Assembly (NCBI GenBank): GCA_035275065.1
Contig: DATENM010000017.1
Location: 1-64,000, forward strand
Length of the DNA: 64,000 bases
Source of the DNA: Blastocatellia bacterium
GTDB taxonomy: Bacteria > Acidobacteriota > Blastocatellia > UBA7656
Direction of reading: 5' to 3'
A model generated the notes under the pieces. That model was given only the letters and a program-made list of their open reading frames with translations. It did not search any database and was not told the origin of the DNA. Within the stretch, counting starts at the first letter, position 1; the number at the start of each line of letters is the position of its first letter. The translations under genes were made by a program, and so were the position numbers. This document shows, piece by piece, positions 10,705 through 18,197 of this stretch.

Positions 10705-11826
10705 TCATTTCTTTTTTTCAGGCGGCGGCGTCAGATCGATCACATAAATCTCCGGCTCTCGGTCGCGGTTCGAGCCGAACATGATCTCGTGGTCGGAGAT
10801 GAATACCGGCGAGTGGGCATTGCCGGGCTTGAAGGTCACCTGTTGAACGAGCCCCGCGGTCGAGTCGTAGACGAATAGCTGGTTGCCATCGTCGGTCGGG
10901 CCGATGAAGGCGATCATCTTGCCATCGGGTGACAGTGCGGGGCTGCGCTTGGGCTGGTCGGGATCAGGCAGGTCAGTGACCTTGCCGCTCTTCAAATCAA
11001 GCAGGAAGATTTCGTCCTGCTGCTCGGCCTCTTCCTGCCCCCACAAGACCAGCGTGCCGCCTGAAGGGCTGAAGAGGTAACGGTGGATGCGCGCGAAGCG
11101 CGTTTCGGTCAGGTCGCGCAGCGGCTTGCCTTTGAGATCGTATTGCCAGAGCGAATGCCTGCCGCTCGCCTCGCTGACTTTGACGAGCATCACCGACTTG
11201 CCATCTTCGCCGATGCCCGGATGCGTGCTCGGCGTTTCCTCTTCGGTGAACCATTCGCCTTTGCCGCCCGCCGCCGCAATCCGCGCGACATGGAGGATGC
11301 CAAAGGCGGCATCGGGCAAAGGGCTTTCGTCGGTCGTGTAATAAATCTGCTTGCCATCGGGTGTAAAGACCGGCTCTTTATCGCTGAAATTATTCTTCGT
11401 CATCTGGCGCAATTTGCCGGTCTTCATGTCGAGCAGATAGATTTCGGCAAAGCTGCCCGATTCGCCGAAGCCGGCGAGCGCCACGGTCTGACCGTCGGGC
11501 GACCAGGCCGGATCAGCCGCGCCCCATTGAAAATTCGTCAACGCCGGGCGAATCGAGCGATCCGTAACATTCATTACGTAGAGGTTGGGCGGTTGATTCG
11601 GCTTTTGCGCCAGCAGCAGCAGCGACTTGCGGTCGGGAGAGATCGGGCCGAGCGCATACAATCCCATGCCTTGCGTGACGCGGGCGATCTTTAACGTCTC
11701 GGCAGGCTTCTTCTTGTCCTCCTTCTTCTCGCCCTTCTTTTGCGCGACCGCCGGCAGTCCCGAAAGCAGCAAGCCGAGGGCGAAGGCGAGGAGTGAACGC
11801 ATGCCAAGCCGCCTAAAAAGCGTCAT
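10705..11826 (-). CDS. Secreted TolB-like PD40 beta-propeller protein
   Basis: About 373 residues from ATG 11826; ATG 11802 (with AGGCGG upstream) is nearly as good, and the frame extends to 11955 without a better start. The N-terminus (MTLFRRLGMRSLLAFALGLLLSGLPAVAQ) is a cleavable signal peptide, followed by a Lys/Glu-rich linker (KKGEKKEDKKKPAE). The body is a row of PD40/WD40-like repeats: ISPDRKSLLLLAQKP, DPAWSPDGQTVALAG, EPVFTPDGKQIYYTT, SPALSPDGKMIAFIG, SPVFISDHEIMFGSN. This predicts a periplasmic propeller related to TolB. No pal or tolAQR is adjacent, so it is probably not TolB itself but a binding protein of unknown partner. Confidence 0.8.
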   Translation of the reverse strand: MTLFRRLGMRSLLAFALGLLLSGLPAVAQKKGEKKEDKKKPAETLKIARVTQGMGLYALGPISPDRKSLLLLAQKPNQPPNLYVMNVTDRSIRPALTNFQWGAADPAWSPDGQTVALAGFGESGSFAEIYLLDMKTGKLRQMTKNNFSDKEPVFTPDGKQIYYTTDESPLPDAAFGILHVARIAAAGGKGEWFTEEETPSTHPGIGEDGKSVMLVKVSEASGRHSLWQYDLKGKPLRDLTETRFARIHRYLFSPSGGTLVLWGQEEAEQQDEIFLLDLKSGKVTDLPDPDQPKRSPALSPDGKMIAFIGPTDDGNQLFVYDSTAGLVQQVTFKPGNAHSPVFISDHEIMFGSNRDREPEIYVIDLTPPPEKKK

Positions 11827-12026
11827 CCTCGGCGGCGGTTGAGCGCCCGCATTCATCGGGGCACAAATTAAATAGCGATCATGGCAAGATTTCGCTTCCA
11901 TCCCATCTCCCGTTTTGTCATTGTATTTGGCCAGCCGGAACCAGCATCCTACCACGCGCTCAAGGATGCCGACAAAGCCGCAAGCAACCTGTCGCGGCGA
12001 TTGATAAACTAAAGCGGAGGTTTCGG

Positions 12027-12055
12027 CTGACGGTTTTTGGCGGGAATGTTATTAT
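12027..12055 (+). promoter_or_regulatory. Candidate promoter for the FHA-like protease gene
   Basis: CTGACG (12027-12032), 17-base spacer, TATTAT (12050-12055), about 24 bases before the start at 12080, with GGAGAGG between. The match is partial (four of six at -35), so this is a tentative call. Confidence 0.3.
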
Positions 12056-12079
12056 TCACTCGGAGAGGCGAAAAAGCGC

Positions 12080-13672
12080 ATGAGTCGGCTGATGTTCGTG
12101 TACCTTTCGGGCAGTGAGAAAGGCAAAACCAGAATCTTTACTCAGGATCGCGTCACCGTCGGCACCTCGGATGCTTCGGACTTGAAGCTGGTGCCGGAAG
12201 AAGGCGGAGCCCTGCCTTCGGGCGTGCTCGCCGACATCTATAACGACAACAACATCTTTCATCTGGTTCCGCAGCCCGAGCTGAACGGCACAGAGATCAC
12301 TGTGAACGGCGAGCCGCTCACGGATGATGCCGGAGCCGCGGGTCATGTCCTGCACGACGGCGACACCCTACACTTCGGGCATGGAATGTCGAGCGCCAGC
12401 GTCCTTTTTCAGGTGATGCCGGAGAACTTTTCGGCGACCACGCTCTCCCGCCGGCGGCCTGTCGAAGTCGAGCCGGTCGCCGCTCAGCCCGTTCATCCGC
12501 TAACCGCCACGCTTTTCGTCAAAGAGCTGACCGCCAGCCTGTGGGCCGAGATTCCGCGCCGCGCCAAATGGCTGGCCGTCAGCCTGGTCACTTTTTTGAT
12601 CATCGTCGCGCTCGGCACACTGGGGTTTGTGCTGGTGACGATGGTTCGGCTCAACCACCGCACCGAACAACTGCGCGATCAGGTCGGCAGCGAAAAAGAG
12701 GCGCGCAACCGCGCCCAGGACGTCATCAATAAACAGCAGGAAGAGATCAACCGGCTGCGCCAGGCCAACGAAGACATTCAGCAGTCAACGCAGCGCATCG
12801 CCGAGCAGTTCAGCCCCGGCGTCTGCTTGATCGTCGGCAGCTTCAGCTTCGTCGAGCGCGGCACAGGGCGACCGCTCCGCTATGAGAGCGCCGAGAGCTT
12901 CTCGGACCAGCCGATAGATAAGACCGGCCACCTGCTGCTCTCCGTAGACGGCGCCGGCGGCATTTATCATGTCGATTACACAGGCACCGGCTTCGTCGTC
13001 GAAGACGGGCTGGTGGCTACTAATAAACACGTCGTCCAGCCCTGGGCCAACGACCCGGTCATGCAAATTCTCCAGGCTCAGGGCCAGGGGTATACGGCGC
13101 GCCTCGACTCGCTGGCCGCTTTCTTCCCGGCCATCAAAGAGCCGTTCGATTTGAAAGTCGCCAGCACCTCCGTGCGCTACGACGTCGCGCTCTGCAAGTT
13201 TGAGCAAGGCAACGCCGCTCTGCGCGTGCTGCCGATGACCGACGAGGACAGCCACACGATTGTCGGCGAGCCGGTCGTGCTGCTCGGCTTCCCGACGGGC
13301 GTTGACGGGTTGCTGCAACGGATTGACGAAAACGAGAAGACAGAGATTTTAAGACTGCATAGACGTTCGGTGACCGACGTTGCGCAGGGGCTAGCCGAGC
13401 GCGGCTTCATCCGCCCGCTGACGACGACCGGAACGATCAGCGACGCGCTGCCGGGCAAGATCGTTCACAGCGCACAGACCACCGAAGGCGGCTCTGGCAG
13501 CCCGATCTTTGACCGCCAGGGCCGCGTCATCGCCATCAACTCGGCGATCCTGACGACGATTGACGGCGGCCAGAGCTTCGGCGGCTCGAACTTCGGCGTC
13601 CCTGTAAAGATCGCCCTTGAGATGCTGCAAACCTACGACCGCACCAATCCCAAAGCGGCCGCCGAGCATTAA
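12080..13672 (+). CDS. FHA-like / transmembrane / coiled-coil / trypsin-like serine protease
   Basis: 530 residues in four parts. Residues 1-115 look like an FHA domain (VTVGTSDASDLKL, NGTEITVNGEPL, HDGDTLHFG), but the usual Gly-Arg and Ser-x-x-His phosphothreonine contacts are not evident. A transmembrane helix follows at about 165-189. A coiled coil spans about 190-242 (RTEQLRDQVGSEKEARNRAQ and on). The trypsin-like domain carries His317 (ATNKHVV), Asp368 (RYDVALCKF) and Ser472 (TEGGSGSP), with a complete triad. Topology would put the FHA-like part in the cytoplasm and the protease in the periplasm. Partners are unknown; no Ser/Thr kinase or phosphatase is nearby. It is monocistronic and unlike the HtrA at 5073, having no PDZ domain. 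Confidence 0.85.
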   Translation: MSRLMFVYLSGSEKGKTRIFTQDRVTVGTSDASDLKLVPEEGGALPSGVLADIYNDNNIFHLVPQPELNGTEITVNGEPLTDDAGAAGHVLHDGDTLHFGHGMSSASVLFQVMPENFSATTLSRRRPVEVEPVAAQPVHPLTATLFVKELTASLWAEIPRRAKWLAVSLVTFLIIVALGTLGFVLVTMVRLNHRTEQLRDQVGSEKEARNRAQDVINKQQEEINRLRQANEDIQQSTQRIAEQFSPGVCLIVGSFSFVERGTGRPLRYESAESFSDQPIDKTGHLLLSVDGAGGIYHVDYTGTGFVVEDGLVATNKHVVQPWANDPVMQILQAQGQGYTARLDSLAAFFPAIKEPFDLKVASTSVRYDVALCKFEQGNAALRVLPMTDEDSHTIVGEPVVLLGFPTGVDGLLQRIDENEKTEILRLHRRSVTDVAQGLAERGFIRPLTTTGTISDALPGKIVHSAQTTEGGSGSPIFDRQGRVIAINSAILTTIDGGQSFGGSNFGVPVKIALEMLQTYDRTNPKAAAEH

Positions 13673-13707
13673 TCACGCGCCAGCTATCGCCCGGGCCGAT
13701 GCCTGCG

Positions 13708-14136
13708 TCATGCGCAGAGGTTCCGCGAGTCAAGCTCGACGCCGCTGAAATGCAACAGCTCGTCCTCTTTGCTGGGCGGCGGCACGACTTCAAATACCAG
13801 GTTATCGAACTTGTCGTGGCCGCGGTAGAAACATGCCTTGTAGCCGCGCAGGTTGGTGAACTCAATCATCTGCACGCCCCACTTGCCGTAGGCGGCGTTC
13901 TCAGGGACCTCCACAGTCACTTCAAACGTCTTGCGCTCGTAGGCCTCGTCGGACGGCACGATCAATTCGCCCGAAGCGAGCTTGGCCTTGCTGGAATTCC
14001 CCATGCTGAACTGGAAGCACTGAATGGAAATCTTGTGAATGCCATTCGGATCATAAGCGTTGACGCGCAATACCAGCTTATCACCGGCGATGACGCGTCC
14101 TCCCGTCGGGTTATTTTCCATCAGACTGACAGACAT
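13708..14136 (-). CDS. Unknown protein, predicted beta-sandwich
   Basis: 142 residues; I do not recognise a family. There is no signal peptide or membrane segment. The sequence is rich in short beta strands (KLVLRVNAYDPNG, KTFEVTVEVPENAAYGKW, NLVFEVVPPPS), giving an Ig/E-set-like look with a central GKWGVQMIEFTNLRGYKACF segment. Start ATG 14136 has AGGAGAGG 8-15 bases upstream, a good ribosome site. It is convergent with the FHA-like protease (35 bases between stops) and followed upstream by a repeat-filled gap. Four Cys residues are scattered with no metal motif. Function unknown. Confidence 0.6.
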   Translation of the reverse strand: MSVSLMENNPTGGRVIAGDKLVLRVNAYDPNGIHKISIQCFQFSMGNSSKAKLASGELIVPSDEAYERKTFEVTVEVPENAAYGKWGVQMIEFTNLRGYKACFYRGHDKFDNLVFEVVPPPSKEDELLHFSGVELDSRNLCA

Positions 14137-14306
14137 ATTTACACCTCTCCTATGAATCCAGAATTAACGTGAGGAAGTTAATTGTTAATTGATTGGGCAG
14201 GTACGGGCTGATTGTTTTTCAGCTCTGTTACGGCGACGATAATAACCGCCCGCAACTGATGAGTCAAGAGTTGATAGAGCATTTGTCGGTTGGCAGTAGG
14301 TAGTAG

Positions 14307-14331
14307 GCAGGAAGCAGGAAGCAGGAAGCAG
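14307..14331. repeat. Heptamer tandem repeat (GCAGGAA, about 3.5 copies)
   Basis: GCAGGAA is repeated at 14307, 14314 and 14321, followed by a partial GCAG. It lies in the 371-base gap 14137-14507, which holds no gene, only this tract and the nested palindromes at 14345-14480. Confidence 0.8.
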
Positions 14332-14344
14332 ACGGTTCACAGTC

Positions 14345-14480
14345 CCGTAGGGACGCGATGTTTATAGCAACCAGTGTGGAAAAGAATCCAAGCTTCGTAG
14401 GAGCGCGATGTTGACATCGCGCTCCTACGAAGCTTCGTCTTTATTCAACGTCTCGACTATAAACATCACGCTCCTAATGG
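14345..14480. repeat. Nested palindromic element with a perfect 22-bp core
   Basis: The core arms 14390-14411 and 14414-14435 are exact reverse complements with a 2-base loop. Outside it, CGTAGGGACGCGATGTTTATAG (about 14345-14366) pairs imperfectly with CTATAAACATCACGCTCCTA (about 14457-14476). The core and outer arms are variants of one sequence (GTAGGAGCGCGATGTT), so the element looks like copies of a short palindromic unit inserted or duplicated face to face. It lies between the starts/stops of genes at 14136 and 14508. Confidence 0.8.
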
Positions 14481-14507
14481 AGCTTAGAGCTCGCCTGCCT
14501 ACTGTCT

Positions 14508-16313
14508 TTAATTTTTTTGTCCGTAGGGGCGCTGTTTCCCTTCCCTGGCTTCCTTGAGGGCGCCGTTGGCGATGTCGCCCATCTCTATCGCCTTGTCGTA
14601 TTCGGCGAGCGCGTCATTGCGGAATTCCTGAAAGTCGTAGATGCGGCCAAGCAGGACATGGCTCCATTGAATGAGCCACTTTTCGGATTCGGGCGAGGCC
14701 GCGTCAATGGCCCGATGGTAAAGCTTGATCGCCTGCTCGAAGCGGTCATGCTGTGCCTGGATTTTATCGTTTTCGTCGGCCTTGGGATCAAGCTCGACCG
14801 CCGAAGGCGTCGAGCTAACGACCTGCGCCAGCCCGTAAAGGGCGCGGGCGTTATTCGGGTCCGAGGCCAACACCGATTCAAGAATGCCGCGCGCTTCGGC
14901 GAACTTCTTCTGACGAATCAGGTCATCCGAGGCGAGCATCTTTTTCGCCACCGGCACGCCCGCTGGCTCGGCTGCCGGCTCACTCTTGCGGGCATTGCGA
15001 GCCGCTGCCACGCGCGCAACCACGGACTCGAATTCTTTGGCGCGTGTCGCCTCGCGCTCGAACTTCACGGTGGCGATCATCTGATCGATAAAGGTTTCAA
15101 GACTCAGCCCTACGGATTCGAGGTCGCGCAGCGCGCTGTAAAAGTGGAACGTCAGCACGGCGCCGCGCAGGTAGGCCTGGGCCAGATCAAACGTCGCGTC
15201 ATCCTCCGTATACGGCGGGCCACCGGCCATCGCCCGCAGCCGCTTCAGCCGCGCCTCTGCCGCCTGGGCCAGCGATTCTCGCAGCACCAGGTAGACGCTC
15301 GAACTATACTGCCGCGCCGCTGTCGGCACCGCCGCCACCAGCTTGCCGATCTGCTCTTTATAATCAAGCGCGAACTTCAAGTGGCGCTCAACCAGCGGGT
15401 CGGTGACAAAACGGATCATCGCCTGGCGCACGCCGTCGATGTTGTAAAGCCGGGACGGGCCGACGATGACGATATAATCGTCGCCGACGCGCCGCGCCAG
15501 CAGGTCGTCTTTCTGGTTCAGGATGTCGCCGCGCACCACAGAGGTATTCATCGCCAGCAGCGGGTCGGTGACGACGAAGACCTGACGCGAACGATTACGC
15601 GCCACGACCGTCGGGGTCTGCTTCTTGCGCCGCGTGTCGGTGTCGGTCGGCGTAATGACGAGCGGGCGCATATTGATGATCGTTTCGGGGCTGGCATGAA
15701 AGTATTCGAGCGTTTGATAGATCAGCTCGCCAACAGGTTGGCGGTAAGCAGTCGCATAGGCATCGGCGACCTGCATATACTTCGCGAGAAAATTTTTAAT
15801 ACCGCTCGTCAGGTAAAACTCGCGCACCAGCTTCTGAATCGTCGGCTCGGTTTCTCGCTCTCCGACGCTCAAGAGCGATTGCAGCTCTTCAGGCAGAATG
15901 ACGCCTTGCGGCGTGTGGACGTTGAATGCCGGCGGCGCCGTCATCAGCAGACTCAAGGCGGCGTAGCGCGTCGCATCGGTCATCTCGTCAACCCCTGGGC
16001 GGCGGTGGGCTTTGTAAAAAGCCGAGAGCCGCGCCCGCAACTGCGGATCGATATTCACAAGGTCTTTGCGAAGCTCGGCGCGCAAAGGCGATAGCGGCAG
16101 CCCGCCGGTCTCGGCATCGAATCCGGCGACGTTGATGGCCGCCATCACAATGAGCGTGCGCGGGTCGGATTCGACACGGACGTTGACATCGGCAGGCAGA
16201 ATGAAACCCGCCGACTGAGACCGGTTCGATGACACCCCGCCCGGCTTGTCCTGCGCCAACGCAGACAAAGCCAGGGCTAAACAGAGAAGAAAGGCCAAGA
16301 AATTGTGCTTCAT
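14508..16313 (-). CDS. Secreted TPR-containing protein, unknown function
   Basis: 601 residues with a clear signal peptide (MKHNFLAFLLCLALALSALAQ). The N-terminal two thirds (about 40-430) match no family I can name; it has mixed alpha/beta character with segments such as DPRTLIVMAAINVAGFD and RRVGDDYIVIVGPSRLYNI. A Pro/Ala linker at about 455 leads into TPR-like helices (ARGILESVLASDPNNARALY, KLYHRAIDAASPE, LAEYDKAIEMGDI) to the C-terminus. This suggests a periplasmic or outer-membrane-associated scaffold. No HExxH or other catalytic motif was seen. A palindrome-overlapped promoter candidate lies at 16321-16350. It may follow the P5C dehydrogenase at 16440, but the repeat between them makes co-transcription doubtful. 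Confidence 0.75.
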   Translation of the reverse strand: MKHNFLAFLLCLALALSALAQDKPGGVSSNRSQSAGFILPADVNVRVESDPRTLIVMAAINVAGFDAETGGLPLSPLRAELRKDLVNIDPQLRARLSAFYKAHRRPGVDEMTDATRYAALSLLMTAPPAFNVHTPQGVILPEELQSLLSVGERETEPTIQKLVREFYLTSGIKNFLAKYMQVADAYATAYRQPVGELIYQTLEYFHASPETIINMRPLVITPTDTDTRRKKQTPTVVARNRSRQVFVVTDPLLAMNTSVVRGDILNQKDDLLARRVGDDYIVIVGPSRLYNIDGVRQAMIRFVTDPLVERHLKFALDYKEQIGKLVAAVPTAARQYSSSVYLVLRESLAQAAEARLKRLRAMAGGPPYTEDDATFDLAQAYLRGAVLTFHFYSALRDLESVGLSLETFIDQMIATVKFEREATRAKEFESVVARVAAARNARKSEPAAEPAGVPVAKKMLASDDLIRQKKFAEARGILESVLASDPNNARALYGLAQVVSSTPSAVELDPKADENDKIQAQHDRFEQAIKLYHRAIDAASPESEKWLIQWSHVLLGRIYDFQEFRNDALAEYDKAIEMGDIANGALKEAREGKQRPYGQKN

Positions 16314-16320
16314 AGGTAAT

Positions 16321-16350
16321 AGGATAGCTGTGACCGGAAAAACCGGTCAA
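16321..16350 (-). promoter_or_regulatory. Candidate promoter overlapped by a 7-bp-arm palindrome
   Basis: On the minus strand TTGACC (16350-16345), 18-base spacer and TATCCT (16326-16321) precede the TPR gene start at 16313. The -35 overlaps TGACCGG-AAAAA-CCGGTCA (16331-16349), an operator- or hairpin-like inverted repeat. There is no Shine-Dalgarno and the transcript would be nearly leaderless, so the call is tentative. Confidence 0.35.
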
Positions 16351-16363
16351 TCATTTAAAAATG

Positions 16364-16440
16364 GCCTGTGAGCGCGGGCATCTTGCCCGCAACCTTTTGC
16401 ATGCGCAAGACCGGCGGGCAAGATGCCCGCGCTCACAGGC
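16364..16440. repeat. Perfect 27-bp inverted repeat abutting the P5C dehydrogenase stop
   Basis: Arms 16364-16390 and 16414-16440 are exact reverse complements with a 23-base loop. Each arm contains a smaller palindrome, GCGGGCA-TCT-TGCCCGC. The outer arm ends at base 16440, which is the last base of the dehydrogenase stop codon on the minus strand. The GCGGGCAAGATGCCCGCGC core is of a type common as dispersed intergenic repeats. It can also act as the transcript end. Confidence 0.85.
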
Positions 16441-17993
16441 TACAGTTTCTCGGCGACCGACTTGGCCTGCATAAAAAGCAACAGGTAGTCGCGCCCGCCG
16501 GCCTTCGAGTCTGTGCCCGACATATTGAAGCCGCCGAACGGATGCACGTCGACGAGCGCGCCGGTACACTTGCGGTTCAGATAGAGGTTGCCGACATGGA
16601 AATCGCGCCGCGCCTGCTCTAAACGCTTGCGCTCGCGGCTATAGACCGCGCCGGTCAATCCAAACTGCGTGTTGTTGGCGATGTCGAGCGCCGCGTCGAA
16701 ATCCCTGGCGCGAAACGCCGCCAGCACCGGCCCGAAGATTTCTTCCTGCGAGATGCGCGCCATCGGCTCGACGTCGCCTATGACTGTCGGGCGGATGAAC
16801 CAGCCGCGCTGCTCCGCACTGAGCGGCTCGCCGCCCGCAAGCAAACGGCCTTCGCCCTTGCCGATCTCGATGTAGTCCGAAATGGATTGATAGGCGCTGC
16901 GGCTCGCCACCGGCCCCATCCAATTCTCTTGCTCGCGTGTCGGGCCGACGCGCAGCCTTCCTGCACGAACGGCGACGCGCTCAAGCAACTTGTCATAAAC
17001 CTCGTCAACCACGACAACCCGCGAGCAGGCCGAGCACTTCTGTCCCGAAAAACCGAACGCCGAGGCGGTCACGCCTTCGGCCACTTCGTCAAGGTCTGCC
17101 GTTTCGTCAACGACGATTGTGTCTTTGCCGCCCATCTCGGCGACGACGCGCTTAATCCAGAGCTGGCCCTCGGCGGTCTTCGACGCCAGCTCGTTGATGT
17201 GCAAGCCGACTTCCTTCGAGCCTGTGAAGGCGATGAAGCGCGAGCGCGGGTTGCCGACCAGGAAATCGCCAATGCGCCCGCCGCTGCCCGGCAGAAAGTT
17301 GACGACGCCCGGCGGCAGCGAGGCTTCTTCAAGTAGCTCGACGAAGCGCGCCGCAATCACAGGGCTATCGCTCGACGGCTTGAGGACGACGGTGTTGCCG
17401 GTGACGACCGCCGCCAGCGTCATGCCGGCCATGATAGCCAGCGGGAAATTCCACGGCGGAATGACGATGCCGACGCCGAGCGGCACATAATACAGCTCGT
17501 TCTGCTCGCCCGCGAGCGGCGTCAGCCCATGTGTGCCGCCGTAACGGATCATCTCGCGGGCGTAGAATTCCGCGAAGTCAATCGCCTCGGCAACGTCGGC
17601 GTCGGCTTCGACCCATGATTTGCCGACTTCCAGCACCATCAGCGCCGCGAACTCGGCTTTGCGCCGGCGCAGCATCGCCGCGGCCTTCAGCAGATAGCGG
17701 GCGCGCACTTCGGGCGCGACCTGCTTCCATTCTTTGAACGCGGCGGTGGCGGCCTCAATCGCCTTGTCGGCCAATTCGACCGTCGCCTTATGAACGAGGC
17801 CGACGACTTCGTCATAGTTTGAAGGGTTCGGCGAAGCCAGCATATCGCCGGTCGTGTAGCGTTTGCCGCCGATGATCAGCGGGTAATCACGGCCAAAGGC
17901 CGCTTCGACATTGGCAATCGCCTCGCGCATCACGGCGGCGTTGCGCTCGTTTGAAAAATCGGTGAGCGGCTCGTTTTGAAAAGGGGGAAGCAT
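16440..17993 (-). CDS. pruA: L-glutamate gamma-semialdehyde (P5C) dehydrogenase
   Basis: 517 residues, single-domain NAD-dependent aldehyde dehydrogenase of the RocA/PruA type. Motifs: VIPPWNFPLAI, FTGSKEVG (NAD site), VAEMGGKDTIVVDETADL with catalytic Glu, FGFSGQKCSACSR with catalytic Cys, EEIFGPVL, and HPFGGFNMSGTDSKAGG near the end. It oxidises glutamate semialdehyde to glutamate in proline and arginine breakdown. Proline dehydrogenase (putA N-part/prodh) is not in the window. ATG 17993 has AAAGGAA about 6 bases upstream. It is divergent from the S41 peptidase at 18198, and about 200 bases separate them. The length is typical of the stand-alone enzyme. Confidence 0.93.
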   Translation of the reverse strand: MLPPFQNEPLTDFSNERNAAVMREAIANVEAAFGRDYPLIIGGKRYTTGDMLASPNPSNYDEVVGLVHKATVELADKAIEAATAAFKEWKQVAPEVRARYLLKAAAMLRRRKAEFAALMVLEVGKSWVEADADVAEAIDFAEFYAREMIRYGGTHGLTPLAGEQNELYYVPLGVGIVIPPWNFPLAIMAGMTLAAVVTGNTVVLKPSSDSPVIAARFVELLEEASLPPGVVNFLPGSGGRIGDFLVGNPRSRFIAFTGSKEVGLHINELASKTAEGQLWIKRVVAEMGGKDTIVVDETADLDEVAEGVTASAFGFSGQKCSACSRVVVVDEVYDKLLERVAVRAGRLRVGPTREQENWMGPVASRSAYQSISDYIEIGKGEGRLLAGGEPLSAEQRGWFIRPTVIGDVEPMARISQEEIFGPVLAAFRARDFDAALDIANNTQFGLTGAVYSRERKRLEQARRDFHVGNLYLNRKCTGALVDVHPFGGFNMSGTDSKAGGRDYLLLFMQAKSVAEKL

Positions 17994-18197
17994 AGAGAAT
18001 TCCTTTCGGTTGTCGGGCGTATCAAGTCAGCCTTACACGTTATCAACGCGCCGCAACAGGCGTCAACTTCGCCGCAAAGGAATCGCCCGCCTGCTATCCA
18101 GGCATGGTTTATCAGTAGTATTCGCCGAGGCTGTTTTGTTATCATCAACTATGCGCCGACGGAATCAGATGAGCCGGTGGTAAAGGAGTAGACGAGA

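Noticed and set aside
14137..14507. Possible gene, tRNA or CRISPR in the 371-base gap
   Set aside because: Contains only a heptamer tract and palindromic elements; repeats are too few and too short for CRISPR and no spacer-like structure exists.
14517..16094. Plus-strand frame of 525 codons opposite the TPR protein gene
   Set aside because: Arg/His/Gly-rich shadow with no motif; the minus-strand gene has a signal peptide and TPR-like repeats.
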